DNA of 64,000 nt, from contig NC_013757.1 of the NCBI RefSeq assembly GCF_000025345.1, positions 2,790,001 to 2,854,000 of the forward strand. Reading direction: 5' to 3'. The position numbers and the translations under genes were made by a program. The stretch comes from Geodermatophilus obscurus DSM 43160. GTDB lineage: Bacteria; Actinomycetota; Actinomycetes; Mycobacteriales; Geodermatophilaceae. The number at the start of each line of letters is the position of its first letter. Positions within the stretch are counted from its first letter, which is position 1. Below, one piece after another: positions 24,913 to 33,275 of the stretch. Below the pieces are notes generated by a model. It was given only the letters and a program-made list of their open reading frames with translations, did no database searches and was not told the origin of the DNA.

Positions 24913-26523
24913 GTGCCGTCAGCGATCCCGACCGGCACCCTCGAGCGGCCTGCCCGGTCCTCGGCCGCGGCGCCCGCGGCCGGGTCCCGGTGGCGGCCGG
25001 GTGGGCAGGCGGCGTGGCGCACGCTGCTGGCCGCGGTCGCCGGGGTGCTCCTGCTGCTGGCCTTCCCCGGCTCCTCGCTGCCCTGGCTGGCACCGCTCGG
25101 CCCGGCCGCCCTGGCTCTCGCCGTCTCCGGGCAGCGCGCCCGCTCGGGGGCCTGGCTGGGGCTGGTCTGCGGGCTCGCCTTCTTCGTGCCGCTGCTGTCG
25201 TGGAGCGGCATCTTCGTCGGCGCGCTGCCGTGGCTGGCCCTCGCCGGCGCGCAGGCCGCGTACGTCGCCCTGCTGGGCGCGGCGAGCGCCGCCACGTCCC
25301 GGCTGCCGCTGTGGCCGCTGTGGGCGGCGGCGCTCTGGGTGGGCCAGGAGGCGCTGCGCGGCAGGTTCCCGTTCGGTGGTTTCCCCTGGGGCCGGCTGGG
25401 CCTGAGCCAGACCGAGGGCCCGTTCCTCGCGTTCGCCGCCTACGGCGGGGTGCCGCTGGTCGGCTTCGCCGTCGCCCTCACCGGCACGCTGTTGGCCGCC
25501 GCCGTGCTCCGGCTGGTCCGGGGAGGACGGCGGACCGCGGCGCTCGCCGCGCTGGGGGCCGTGGCCGTCCCGGCGCTCGGGGGCCTGGCCTGGTTGCCGC
25601 TGCCGGGCTCCTCGCTCACCGCCGGCGGCCCGACCCGGACGGTGGCGGTGGTCCAGGGCGACGTCCCGCAACCGGGCCTGGAGTTCAACGAACGCCGGCG
25701 GGCGGTGCTCGACAACCACGTGGGCCAGACGATCGGCCTGGCCGAGGCCGTCGCGGCGGGGGAGCAGCCGCAGCCGGACCTCGTCGTCTGGCCCGAGAAC
25801 AGCTCCGACATCGACCCGTACCGCAACGCCGACGCCGCCCGCGAGATCAGCCGCGCGGCGGACGCGATCGACGCGCCGGTCCTGGTGGGCGCCGTCGTCA
25901 GCGGCCCGGGTGAGTTCATCAGCAACACCGCGATCGTCTGGGCCCCGGGGACCGGGCCGGGCGACACCTACGTCAAGCGCCACCCGGTCCCGTTCGCCGA
26001 GTACATCCCGTTCCGCGACTTCTTCCGGCTGTTCAGCGACAAGGTCGACCTGGTGCGCCGCGACTTCACCGCCGGCGACGAGGTCGGCCTGCTGAACGTA
26101 GGCGGGGCGCGGATCGCCGACGTCATCTGCTTCGAGGTGGTCTACGACGGCCTGGTGCACGACGCCGTCAGCGCCGGCGCCGGGATGGTCGTCGTCCAGA
26201 CCAACAACGCCACCTTCGGCTACAGCGCCGAGAGCGAGCAGCAGGTCGCCGCGGCACGGGTGCGGGCGGTGGAGTTCGGGCGCTCGGTCGCGCTCGCCTC
26301 CACCAGCGGCATCTCCGCGGTCATCGCACCCGACGGCTCCCTGGCCGCCGCCTCCGGGCTGTTCGAGTCCGCCGTCTTCGTCGAGGAGATCGCGCAGCGG
26401 GACTCCCGCACCCTCGCCGAGCGGCTGGGCGCCGGGCCGGAGTGGCTGCTCAGCGCTCTGGGTGCCGGCGCGCTGCTCGCCGTGGCCGTGCCCGGGCTGC
26501 GCCGCCGCGGAGGGGCGGGGTGA
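24913..26523 (+). CDS. lnt: Apolipoprotein N-acyltransferase Lnt
   Basis: A 536-residue membrane enzyme that N-acylates the lipid-modified cysteine of lipoproteins. The N-terminal third holds about six membrane helices and the RFPFGGFPWGRLG segment. The nitrilase-like domain has the catalytic Glu in VWPENSSD, the Lys in YVKRHPVPFAEYIP and the Cys in VICFEVVYD; a final membrane helix closes the protein. The frame is open to 24163, but GTG 24913 fits the known N-terminal layout. The stop overlaps the ppm1 start (GTGA), linking lipoprotein maturation to glycolipid synthesis. Confidence 0.92.
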   Translation: MPSAIPTGTLERPARSSAAAPAAGSRWRPGGQAAWRTLLAAVAGVLLLLAFPGSSLPWLAPLGPAALALAVSGQRARSGAWLGLVCGLAFFVPLLSWSGIFVGALPWLALAGAQAAYVALLGAASAATSRLPLWPLWAAALWVGQEALRGRFPFGGFPWGRLGLSQTEGPFLAFAAYGGVPLVGFAVALTGTLLAAAVLRLVRGGRRTAALAALGAVAVPALGGLAWLPLPGSSLTAGGPTRTVAVVQGDVPQPGLEFNERRRAVLDNHVGQTIGLAEAVAAGEQPQPDLVVWPENSSDIDPYRNADAAREISRAADAIDAPVLVGAVVSGPGEFISNTAIVWAPGTGPGDTYVKRHPVPFAEYIPFRDFFRLFSDKVDLVRRDFTAGDEVGLLNVGGARIADVICFEVVYDGLVHDAVSAGAGMVVVQTNNATFGYSAESEQQVAAARVRAVEFGRSVALASTSGISAVIAPDGSLAAASGLFESAVFVEEIAQRDSRTLAERLGAGPEWLLSALGAGALLAVAVPGLRRRGGAG

Positions 26524-27311
26524 GCGGGCGGCGGGTGCTGGTCGTCGTCCCCACCTACGACGAGGTGGAGAACATCGAGCCCATCCTCGAGCGGCTGCAC
26601 GCCAGCGTCCCGGAGGCGCACGCCCTCGTGGTGGACGACGGCTCGCCCGACGGCACCGGTGAGCTGGCGGAGAAGCTGGCCGCCCTGGACCCGCGGGTGC
26701 ACGTGCTGCGGCGGACCACCAAGGCCGGTCTGGGCCCGGCCTACGTCGCCGGCTTCCGGTGGGGGCGGGCGCGCGGCTACGACGTCCTGGTCGAGATGGA
26801 CGCCGACGGCTCGCACCACCCCGAGCAGCTGCCCGCCCTGCTGGCCGCGCTGGACGACGCCGACCTCGCGCTCGGCTCCCGGTACGTGCCCGGCGGCCGG
26901 GTGGAGGACTGGCCGCTGCACCGCCTGCTGCTCTCGCGGGCCGGCAACCTGTGGACCCGCTGGTCGCTGCGGCTGCCCCTGACCGACGCCACCGGCGGCT
27001 TCCGCGCGGTGCACGGCGAGCTCGTCGACCGGCTGCCCTTCGACGACGTCGCCAGCCAGGGGTACTGCTTCCAGGTCGACTGGGTGTGGCGGGCGGTCCG
27101 GGCGGGTGCCCGCGTGGTCGAGGTGCCGATCACCTTCACCGAGCGCACCTTCGGCCGGAGCAAGATGAGCCGCTCGATCGTTGAAGAGGCGTTGGTACGG
27201 GTCACCTGGTGGGGCCTGCAGGACCGGCTGGCCGATCGGCTGCCGGGCCGGGTCCGCCGCCCCGTGCCGGGACGAGCCCGCGACCGCGGGCGGTCGACCG
27301 GGGTCCGGTAG
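26520..27311 (+). CDS. ppm1: Polyprenol-phosphate mannosyltransferase (Ppm1/DPM1-like)
   Basis: A 263-residue GT2 enzyme that makes polyprenyl-phosphate-mannose, the donor for lipoglycan and protein mannosylation. The motifs are in order: VVVPTYDEVENIEPIL, VDDGSPDGTGE, EMDADGSHHPEQLP (DAD metal site), GSRYVPGG and TERTFGRSKMS near the end. In M. tuberculosis this domain is fused to Lnt in one polypeptide; here the two are separate but overlap by four bases. The start GTG 26520 is chosen because of that overlap. Confidence 0.92.
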   Translation: MSGRRVLVVVPTYDEVENIEPILERLHASVPEAHALVVDDGSPDGTGELAEKLAALDPRVHVLRRTTKAGLGPAYVAGFRWGRARGYDVLVEMDADGSHHPEQLPALLAALDDADLALGSRYVPGGRVEDWPLHRLLLSRAGNLWTRWSLRLPLTDATGGFRAVHGELVDRLPFDDVASQGYCFQVDWVWRAVRAGARVVEVPITFTERTFGRSKMSRSIVEEALVRVTWWGLQDRLADRLPGRVRRPVPGRARDRGRSTGVR

Positions 27312-27354
27312 GCGGACCCGGGACCGCCGGCGCGTGCGGGCGTGAGGGAGAGCC

Positions 27355-27876
27355 GTGGGACACCGCGTGCGCGTGCTGGCCGGCCTGTGGGCGCTGGCCG
27401 AGGTCGTCGTCTTCGTGCTGGTGGCCGGCTGGATCGGCGTCGGCTGGACGCTGCTGGCCACCCTGGCGACCACCGCCCTGGGCTGGGCCCTGCTGGCCCG
27501 CCAGGGCGCCCGGGCGCTCGGCGAGCTGCGGGAGCGGGCGCGCCAGCGGCGGCCGTCCGGGCGGGCGGTGGGGGACGCCGGGCTGATCGCCGTCGGCGGC
27601 GTGCTGATGGTGCTGCCCGGCTTCCTGGGCGACGTCGTCGGGCTGCTGTGCCTGCTGCCGCCGACACGCTTCCTCGTGCGCGGGCTGCTGGGCCGGGCCG
27701 TGGCCTCCCGGCTGCCGGCCGGGCTGCGCGGGCCGGTGCGGGTGCGCAGTGCCCGAACGGAGGAGCCGCTCGGCGGTCCGTTCGGCACGGGTGCGCACGC
27801 GTCCGGGTTCGGGCGTCCGCTGATCATCGAGGGCGAGGTCGTGCGGGAGGAGCGCTCACCCGGCGCCCCGGGTTGA
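27355..27876 (+). CDS. FxsA family membrane protein
   Basis: A 173-residue protein with N-terminal membrane helices (LWALAEVVVFVLVAGWIGVG and TLLATLATTALGWALLARQG). The FxsA-family LMVLPGFLGDVVGLLCLLPPTR helix-loop follows, with a basic, then flexible C-terminus. E. coli FxsA overproduction affects phage T7 F-exclusion; the normal role in actinobacteria is unknown. It follows ppm1 by 43 bases and ends at a strong hairpin. Confidence 0.85.
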   Translation: MGHRVRVLAGLWALAEVVVFVLVAGWIGVGWTLLATLATTALGWALLARQGARALGELRERARQRRPSGRAVGDAGLIAVGGVLMVLPGFLGDVVGLLCLLPPTRFLVRGLLGRAVASRLPAGLRGPVRVRSARTEEPLGGPFGTGAHASGFGRPLIIEGEVVREERSPGAPG

Positions 27877-27939
27877 TCACGGGCTCCTCGCGGCGAGGAC
27901 CCCGCGATCGGCACAGCCGGAGGCGGCTGCCCCCGGACG

Positions 27940-27979
27940 GCGAACGGCCCCGGTGGGGAGTCCCACCGGGGCCGTTCGC
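27940..27979. terminator. Strong bidirectional hairpin terminator
   Basis: A perfect 18-bp stem with arms starting GCGAACGGCCCCGG and ending CCGGGGCCGTTCGC around a 4-base loop (GAGT). It lies between the convergent fxsA and rbpA genes and lacks a long U-tract, as is usual in high-GC actinobacteria. Confidence 0.8.
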
Positions 27980-27993
27980 GGTCGTGCAGGTGT

Positions 27994-28338
27994 TCAGCTG
28001 GCGCGGGTCCGCCGGCCGCGGAGCACCTCGAGGCGCTCGGCCAGGACCTCCTCGAGGTCCTCCACCGAACGGCGCTCGAGCAGCATGTCCCAGTGCGTGC
28101 GCGGGGGCTTGACCTTCTTGGGTGCGGGCTCGGTGCCACCGACCAGCTTGGCGGCCGCCCCGTCGAACTTGCACTCCCAGGTGTCGGGGAGCTCTGCGTC
28201 GTCCGCGAAGGGCACGGTGAACAGGTGACCCGACGGGCACCGGTACTCCGCGTACTGCCGCTCGATCGGGGCGGTGTTCCGCTCGGTCTCGTAGCTCACG
28301 CTACCCAGTCGGCTGCCCCGCAGGGAACGCTCGCCCAT
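27994..28338 (-). CDS. rbpA: RNA polymerase-binding protein RbpA
   Basis: A 114-residue actinobacterial RNA polymerase factor that stabilises the sigma-polymerase complex and open promoter. The N-terminal tail (GSVSYETERNTAPIERQYAEY) leads to the RbpA core with YRCPSGHLFTVPFADDAELPDTWEC (structural Cys pair). A basic linker (APKKVKPPRTHWDMLLERRS) and the sigma-interacting C-terminal helix (EDLEEVLAERLEVLR) follow. The frame is open to 28473, but ATG 28338 matches the family N-terminus. A SigR/SigH-like promoter lies about 90 bases upstream. Confidence 0.95.
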   Translation of the reverse strand: MGERSLRGSRLGSVSYETERNTAPIERQYAEYRCPSGHLFTVPFADDAELPDTWECKFDGAAAKLVGGTEPAPKKVKPPRTHWDMLLERRSVEDLEEVLAERLEVLRGRRTRAS

Positions 28339-28426
28339 GGCACACCGTCCTCTCGTGCTGGTGGTGTCGGTCCGGACTCGCCGTCGCGCAGGGCAGTACC
28401 CCGTGGACGGCGGGATCAAGAGGACC

Positions 28427-28452
28427 AACGACAGAGTTCGCGGAGAGATTCC
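28427..28452 (-). promoter_or_regulatory. SigR/SigH-type promoter for rbpA
   Basis: On the minus strand, GGAAT and GTT are separated by exactly 18 bases, the thiol-oxidative-stress sigma factor pattern GGAAT-N18-GTT. rbpA of Streptomyces is a known SigR target, which supports the call. Confidence 0.7.
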
Positions 28453-28778
28453 GCGGAATCGGTCCCGAATCATCGCATGGGGTGGTATTGCGACGCTCGG
28501 CCACCCCCCTGACGAGGGAGCTCGGGCTCCTCGGTCACCCTGACGACCGTGCCGGCGCCCGCTGCGCCCGCGGCCCGGGGTGCGTCACCGGCGGCGCTGC
28601 TGGTCGAGTCGACGTCCGTGCAGGAGCACCCCTGGTGCCCGGCGAGCAGTCCTGCAGGACGGACCCGTAGCCGTGGTCCCAGTCGAGCGAGACGACGGTC
28701 GGCGGCCCGCCGGGGTGCTCCACGAGTGGGCGAGCCGGCCCCCGGCGAGAGCATCGGCGCGTCATCGGGCCCCCCGCC
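28453..28778. other. Spacer between rbpA promoter and tdk
   Basis: No clear gene. A minus-strand frame at 28535-28765 could encode 76 residues including VVSLDWDHGYGSVLQDC, which looks less biased than the surrounding frames, but I see no family and the tail is low-complexity. The stretch is best left as unassigned. Confidence 0.35.
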
Positions 28779-29510
28779 TCAGCGCAGCGCGAGCTGTCCG
28801 GGCCCGGCCGCCGTCGGTCCCAGCTGCCCCAGCACGTGGTGGCGGCGGCAGAGCACCTGGTAGTGGACCTCGGTGTCCCGCTCGTCGGGTGCCGGCGTCG
28901 GCGCGGTGTCGGCGACCACGACGGTCTCGCCCTCGCGGACCATCTCCCCGTCCACCACCCGGGCGTTGAGCAGTCCCGGCAGGCCGCACCAGCACAGCAC
29001 CTCGACCTGGATGCGCTGGACGTCGTCGGCGACCTCGAGCAACCGCTGGGTGCCCGGGAACAGCCGGGCACGGAAGTCGGTGGTCAGCCCGAAGGCGTAG
29101 ACGTCGACGTGCGACTCGTCGACCAGCTCGGCGAGCTGGTCGACCTGACCCGCGGTGAGGAACTGCGCCTCGTCGACGATCAGGTAGTCCACCCGGTGCC
29201 CGGCGGCCCAGTGGTCGCGCACCAGCAGCCGCAGGTCGGTGCCGGCGTCCACCTCGAGCGCCTCGCGGCACAGCCCGACCCGGGAGCTGATCTGCGGCCG
29301 GGCCGAGCGGTCGCCCTGGGTCAGCAGCAGGCCCCGTCGTCCCTGCCGGCTGTGGTTGTGGTCGACCTGCAGGGCCAGGGTGGACTTCCCGCAGTCCATC
29401 GGCCCGTGGAAGAAGCGCAGGTGCGCTGGCGCGGGGTGGCGGCGGCGGTCACCGGCGGCCGGGACGACGGACAGCAGGGTGGCGCCGTCGGCAGGGGCGC
29501 GGGGTGTCAC
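28779..29510 (-). CDS. tdk: Thymidine kinase
   Basis: A 243-residue type II thymidine kinase that phosphorylates thymidine in the salvage pathway. It has Walker A FFHGPMDCGKSTLAL, the VDYLIVDEAQFLT Walker B with the DEAQF signature, YAFGLTTDFRARLFPGT (lasso region) and a zinc site with CWCG and CRRHH. The length is slightly longer than E. coli Tdk because of a 25-residue N-terminal extension. It is preceded by GAGGAGG, a strong ribosome binding site. Confidence 0.93.
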   Translation of the reverse strand: MTPRAPADGATLLSVVPAAGDRRRHPAPAHLRFFHGPMDCGKSTLALQVDHNHSRQGRRGLLLTQGDRSARPQISSRVGLCREALEVDAGTDLRLLVRDHWAAGHRVDYLIVDEAQFLTAGQVDQLAELVDESHVDVYAFGLTTDFRARLFPGTQRLLEVADDVQRIQVEVLCWCGLPGLLNARVVDGEMVREGETVVVADTAPTPAPDERDTEVHYQVLCRRHHVLGQLGPTAAGPGQLALR

Positions 29511-29567
29511 AGGACCTCCTCGCCGTCCCCCGCAAGCGGGAGGTACCCCCAGCTCGTCGGGCCTGTG

Positions 29568-29611
29568 CCACCCGGTGCTCTGCTCATCCGTGACCTCGCC
29601 GGCTCGGTCAC
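29568..29611 (-). repeat. Stop-codon-linked hairpin repeat, copy 1
   Basis: The minus strand reads GTGACC, then GAGCCGGCGA, then GGTCAC, a 6-bp stem with a 10-base loop; the TGA inside the first arm is the stop codon of the transporter gene. It continues into GGATGAGCAG and ACCGGGTGG, similar to the copy at 48451-48495. Confidence 0.65.
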
Positions 29612-30960
29612 AGACGCTCCGGTGGGGTGTTGCCCGCCGCGACGACCGCGCGGCGGATGGGCAGCGTGGCCAGCGCGACGAAGCCGGCCACGAAGAAGAC
29701 GACGAGGCTGACGATGGCCAGCCGGTAGGAGCCGGTCAGCTGGTAGGTCAGTCCGAACGCCAGCGGACCCAACCAGCTGGTGCCGCGGTCGCTGATCTCG
29801 TAGAAGCCGTAGTACTCGGCCTCCTTGCCGGCCGGGATGAGCTGGCTGAACAGCGACCGGGACAGCGCCTGGGTGCCGCCCTGCACCAGCCCGATGACGG
29901 CGGCCAGGGCGTAGAACTGCCCGACCGCGCCGGCCCGCAGGGAGAACGCGGCGACCAGCACGCCGATCCACGCCACCAGCGCGCCCAGGACGACCCGCCT
30001 GGCGCCGTACCGGCCGGCCAGCCGCCCCAGGCCCAGCGCGCCGGCGATCGCCACCACCTGGACCATCAGGATGGCGCCGGTCAGCACCGACTGCTCCAGG
30101 CCCAGTTCCTCGGTGGCGTAGGTGGCCGACAGGGAGATGACGGTCTGCACGCCGTCGTTGAATAGCAGGTACGCGCCGAGGAACCACAGCGTCAGCGGGA
30201 AGGCCCGCATCTCGCGCATCGTCGTCGCCAGCTGGCGGAAACCGCTGCGCGGCCGGCCGGCCGCCTCCCGCACCGGCCGGTTGCGCAGCCGGGAGACGCT
30301 GAAGACGGTGAACGCGCCCCACCACAGGCCCGCCGTGGCCAGGCAGATCCGCACCGCCTCGCCGGTGGTCAGCCCCAGGGACGGCGCCCCGAGCACCAGG
30401 CCCAGGTGGACGGCGAGCAGCAGCGCCCCGCCGACGTAGCCGAATGCCCAGCCGCGGCTGGAGACGGCGTCGCGCTCGTCGGGGCCGGCCAGGTCGGGCA
30501 GCCACGAGTAGTAGACGACGGTGGCCGCGCCGAAGCTGATGTTGGCCAGGATGAACAGCAGCGCGCCGAGCAGGTAGCGGCCGTCGGCGACGAAGTACAG
30601 CGCCGTGGTGGCGAGGGCCCCGAGCGCCGCGAAGCCGGCGAGCATCTCCCGCTTGCGGCCCCTCCGGTCGGCCACGGCGCCGGTCAGCGGCAGCACGAGG
30701 ACCTGCAGAAGCACCGACGCCGACAGCACGTAGGAGAACCAGCTGCCCGGCGGGATCGACAGCCCGAGGAAGCCCAGCCGGCCGTCGGGCCCGGCCGCCT
30801 CCTCGGCGACCGACGTGAGGTACGGCCCGAGGAAGACCGTGGTGATGCTGGTGTTGAACACCGACATCGCCCAGTCGTAGGAGTACCAGCCGAAGCGCTC
30901 GCGCCGCAGCGCGACGTCGGCGGGGGGACTGGTCGGCCCGGTGGTGGCGGCGGTCGTCAC
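29608..30960 (-). CDS. MFS transporter, UMF1/Atg22-like
   Basis: A 450-residue transporter with 12 predicted membrane helices. It begins with FGWYSYDWAMSVFNTSITTVFLGP, which is characteristic of the UMF1 (Atg22-like, amino-acid effluxer) group. VLPLTGAVADRRGRKREML is the MFS loop 2-3 motif. The substrate is not evident. The stop codon is embedded in a repeat hairpin. tdk lies 98 bases downstream, probably in a separate unit. Confidence 0.85.
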   Translation of the reverse strand: MTTAATTGPTSPPADVALRRERFGWYSYDWAMSVFNTSITTVFLGPYLTSVAEEAAGPDGRLGFLGLSIPPGSWFSYVLSASVLLQVLVLPLTGAVADRRGRKREMLAGFAALGALATTALYFVADGRYLLGALLFILANISFGAATVVYYSWLPDLAGPDERDAVSSRGWAFGYVGGALLLAVHLGLVLGAPSLGLTTGEAVRICLATAGLWWGAFTVFSVSRLRNRPVREAAGRPRSGFRQLATTMREMRAFPLTLWFLGAYLLFNDGVQTVISLSATYATEELGLEQSVLTGAILMVQVVAIAGALGLGRLAGRYGARRVVLGALVAWIGVLVAAFSLRAGAVGQFYALAAVIGLVQGGTQALSRSLFSQLIPAGKEAEYYGFYEISDRGTSWLGPLAFGLTYQLTGSYRLAIVSLVVFFVAGFVALATLPIRRAVVAAGNTPPERL

Positions 30961-31099
30961 GGCCGCAGGGTGTCAGCCGGGGTGGGGGCCGTCCAGCAGG
31001 CGCTGGTCGTGCCGGGATGTCGCCGGGGCACGCCCGCGGGGGAGGCCGCTGCCGCCGGTCGCGGCGGACCGACGGGGCCCGGGCGGTCGGCCGCGGCGG

Positions 31100-31876
31100 T
31101 CACCGCGGGAACCACTGGCCGCGTCGCTCGAGGAGGTCGCGGAGCATCGTCGGCCGGTCGGTCATGACGCCGTCCACCCCGAGGTCGAGCACGGCCGTCG
31201 CCTCCTCCTCCGTGTCCACCGTCCAGACGTGCACCTGCAGCCCCCGGGCGTGCGCCGCGGCGATGAAGCGCTCGTCGACCAGCGCCCGGCCGCCCAGCTG
31301 GAGGGGCACCTGCGCGCAGCCGGCCGGGATGCGCACCAGGCCGGCGGCCCGAGGGGAGTAGGAGGACAGCCGCAGCGCAGCGACGCCGCGCGGGCCGAGC
31401 GAGGTGCACACTCCCGGCCCGAACACGCGGCGGGCCGCGGCGACCCGGGCGTCGGAGAAGGAACCCAGACAGATGCGGTCCTCGACCCCCAGCCGCCGGA
31501 CGGTCCGGGCCAGGGGACCCACCACACCGGGCGCCTTGATGTCGAGGTTGAAGCGGACGTCGGGCCAGGCGCCGAGCAGGTCCTCGAGCCGGAGGATGGG
31601 CTCGCGTCCGCCGATGCGGGCGGCGGCCAGCTCCGACCACGGCAGCCGGTCGACCCGGCCGGTGCGGTCGGTGACGCGGTCGAGGGTCGGGTCGTGGAAG
31701 ACGATCGGCACGCCGTCGGCGCTCACCCGGACGTCGGTCTCCAGGTAGCGGTACCCCATGGCCACGCAGGCCTCGAAGGCCGGCCTGGTGTTCTCCAGGT
31801 GCTCGATCGCCCCGCCCCGGTGGGCCATCGCGATGGGCGTCGGCCCGTCGAGGAACCTGTAACGGACCGGGGCCAC
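31100..31876 (-). CDS. Glycerophosphodiester phosphodiesterase
   Basis: A 258-residue GDPD-family TIM barrel that hydrolyses glycerophosphodiesters to glycerol-3-phosphate and an alcohol. The motifs are MAHRGG, ENTRPAFEACVAMGYRYLETDVR (metal-binding Glu/Asp), VFHDPTLDRVTDRTG and FNLDIKAPG, with HVWTVDTEEEA and GVDGVMTDRP at the C-terminus. No signal peptide is present, so it is likely cytoplasmic. The GTG start is supported by a leaderless -10 element. Confidence 0.9.
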   Translation of the reverse strand: MAPVRYRFLDGPTPIAMAHRGGAIEHLENTRPAFEACVAMGYRYLETDVRVSADGVPIVFHDPTLDRVTDRTGRVDRLPWSELAAARIGGREPILRLEDLLGAWPDVRFNLDIKAPGVVGPLARTVRRLGVEDRICLGSFSDARVAAARRVFGPGVCTSLGPRGVAALRLSSYSPRAAGLVRIPAGCAQVPLQLGGRALVDERFIAAAHARGLQVHVWTVDTEEEATAVLDLGVDGVMTDRPTMLRDLLERRGQWFPR

Positions 31877-31882
31877 GCCGAC

Positions 31883-31888
31883 ACGCTA
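31883..31888 (-). promoter_or_regulatory. Leaderless -10 element (TAGCGT) for the glycerophosphodiesterase gene
   Basis: Minus-strand TAGCGT lies 6 bases upstream of the GTG at 31876. Confidence 0.55.
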
Positions 31889-32016
31889 ACGCCGCTGGTC
31901 CAGGCGCTGGTCGGGGGATCGTCCGACCTGTCGCAGCGGACCGGTCCGTCCTGCCCGTGGAGGCCGGTCGGCGGGGTGGGTCCGGCGTGTTCTGCGGTTC
32001 TGTCGGTACCGGCGTC

Positions 32017-32022
32017 TACGGT
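32017..32022 (+). promoter_or_regulatory. Leaderless -10 element (TACGGT)
   Basis: TACGGT, 7 bases, then GTG 32030. Confidence 0.5.
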
Positions 32023-32029
32023 GCGCAGC

Positions 32030-32452
32030 GTGGCGAAGCGAGACACCATCCGGATGATCCCCGAGGAGGCAACCACCGAGACCGGGCTGCCCAGCCCCCG
32101 CAGGGGGAGTGGCACCGAGCGTCGCTGCGGCTGGTGCCGGCGTGTGCTGCCCCAGCAGGGGTCGGTCGGCCGGCCGCGCCAGTACTGCGGGCAGGCCTGC
32201 CGGCAGCGGGCCTACGAGCAACGCTCGGCGACGGCGAAGGCCGGCCTGTCCGGCGACGTCGTGCTGGTCACCCGCGCGGAGCTCGACGGTCTGCAGGACC
32301 GGCTGTACCAGCTGCGCTGCGCCATCGAGGACGTCGAGACGCTCCTCGGCGAGCGGCACACCAAGGCCGAGCTCGAGCGCTCCCTGCAGGACCTGGTGCG
32401 GTCGACCGGCCGGCTCGACAAGCTCTGGGTCTCCGAGCGCGCCGCCGGCTGA
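32030..32452 (+). CDS. Small zinc-finger-like protein of unknown function
   Basis: A 140-residue protein with a CxxC...CxxxC zinc-binding pattern (CGWCRRVL, YCGQACRQRAYEQR) at about residues 30-65. The C-terminal half is helical and charged (LQDRLYQLRCAIEDVETLL, ELERSLQDLVRSTGRL), possibly a coiled coil. The motif resembles small actinobacterial zinc ribbons with a GRPRQYC core, but I cannot assign a function. The frame extends well upstream; the GTG at 32030 is chosen because a -10 element lies 7 bases before it, with ATG 32054 as an alternative. Confidence 0.65.
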   Translation: MAKRDTIRMIPEEATTETGLPSPRRGSGTERRCGWCRRVLPQQGSVGRPRQYCGQACRQRAYEQRSATAKAGLSGDVVLVTRAELDGLQDRLYQLRCAIEDVETLLGERHTKAELERSLQDLVRSTGRLDKLWVSERAAG

Positions 32453-32470
32453 CCGCACCGGCTGCAGGCG

Positions 32471-32716
32471 TCAGCCGTCGTCGGAGTCGTCGTTGCCGTT
32501 GCCCTGCTCGACGCCGTCCTGCGGGTCGGACAGGTCGGGCACGTTGTCCTGCGACGGGTCGGACTCGTCGTCGGTCTCGACGTTCGGCGGCACGTTCTCG
32601 TCGGTGGTCCCGTCGTTCGCGTCCTGCCCGGACGCCTGACAGGCGGTCATCGTCGCGCCGCCTCCGAAGAGGGCCAGGGCGGTCACGAGTGCGGCGATCG
32701 GGCGTCGGAGTTGCAT
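32471..32716 (-). CDS. Small acidic secreted protein or lipoprotein
   Basis: An 81-residue protein. Residues 1-26 look like a signal peptide (RRPIAALVTALALFGGG) ending in a weak lipobox (MTAC), which would lipidate Cys26. The mature part is almost entirely Asp, Glu, Asn, Pro and Gln (NVETDDESDPSQDN). It has no recognisable domain. The lipobox lacks the usual Leu at -3, so it could instead be cleaved and released. Confidence 0.55.
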   Translation of the reverse strand: MQLRRPIAALVTALALFGGGATMTACQASGQDANDGTTDENVPPNVETDDESDPSQDNVPDLSDPQDGVEQGNGNDDSDDG

Positions 32717-32761
32717 GTCTCGACCCTAGGCAGCACCCGTGCAGTGCGCCCGTCGAGGCAA

Positions 32762-32808
32762 CCACCCATCCGTCATTACGTCACAGTGACATAATGGCGG
32801 ATGGGTGG
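32762..32808. repeat. 47-nt near-perfect inverted repeat
   Basis: Arms CCACCCATCCG and CGGATGGGTGG flank a second palindrome, CATTA-C-GTCAC-A-GTGAC-A-TAATG. The 23-base arms pair with only two imperfect positions. It lies 46 bases upstream of the small lipoprotein gene and could be an operator, a hairpin, or an end of a small mobile element. Confidence 0.7.
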
Positions 32809-33275
32809 ACGGGCCGGGGAAGTGGTGGGCACGACGGAGCCACCGGGGGCCACGGGGCCGGGGGCCGGGGTGGGAGGCGATCGGCCCGCCGAGACCCGGC
32901 CGACCGCGCCGGTGGCCCAGCGGGTCGACACCCGGGCGACGATCGACCGACCAGGGTCATGGGCAGGGGCATCGGACGACGAGCCGGCGTGCCGGACGAC
33001 ACATGCGGACGTGGCCAGGATCCGGAGCTCGCACGTCGACGCTGACAGCGCAGCACCCTCAGTGTCGACGTATCCGTCAGCGCGGCGAGTCCTTCGTGAC
33101 GCCGTGTGCGCGCCGTCGTCCGCGGGGTGGCCGGATGCGGTGTCGACCCTGCCGGGGCCGTCGGCCTGGGCACCGGGTCCGGCGGCGCGATCAGCTCCTC
33201 TCGGCCCCCCGGATGTCACGCCGATAATGCACATTATGTCAACTAGTCGGGCGGAGCCCTCCTCTGCGGACCTGG
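32809..33275. other. Gene-poor stretch between the inverted repeat and vapC
   Basis: No gene is convincing on either strand; the long frames here are low-complexity. It contains the perfect palindrome ATAATG-CA-CATTAT at 33224-33237. The 10-mer TGACATAATG at 32787-32796 recurs inverted at 33232-33241, so the stretch is flanked by short terminal-inverted-repeat-like sequences. Confidence 0.5.
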
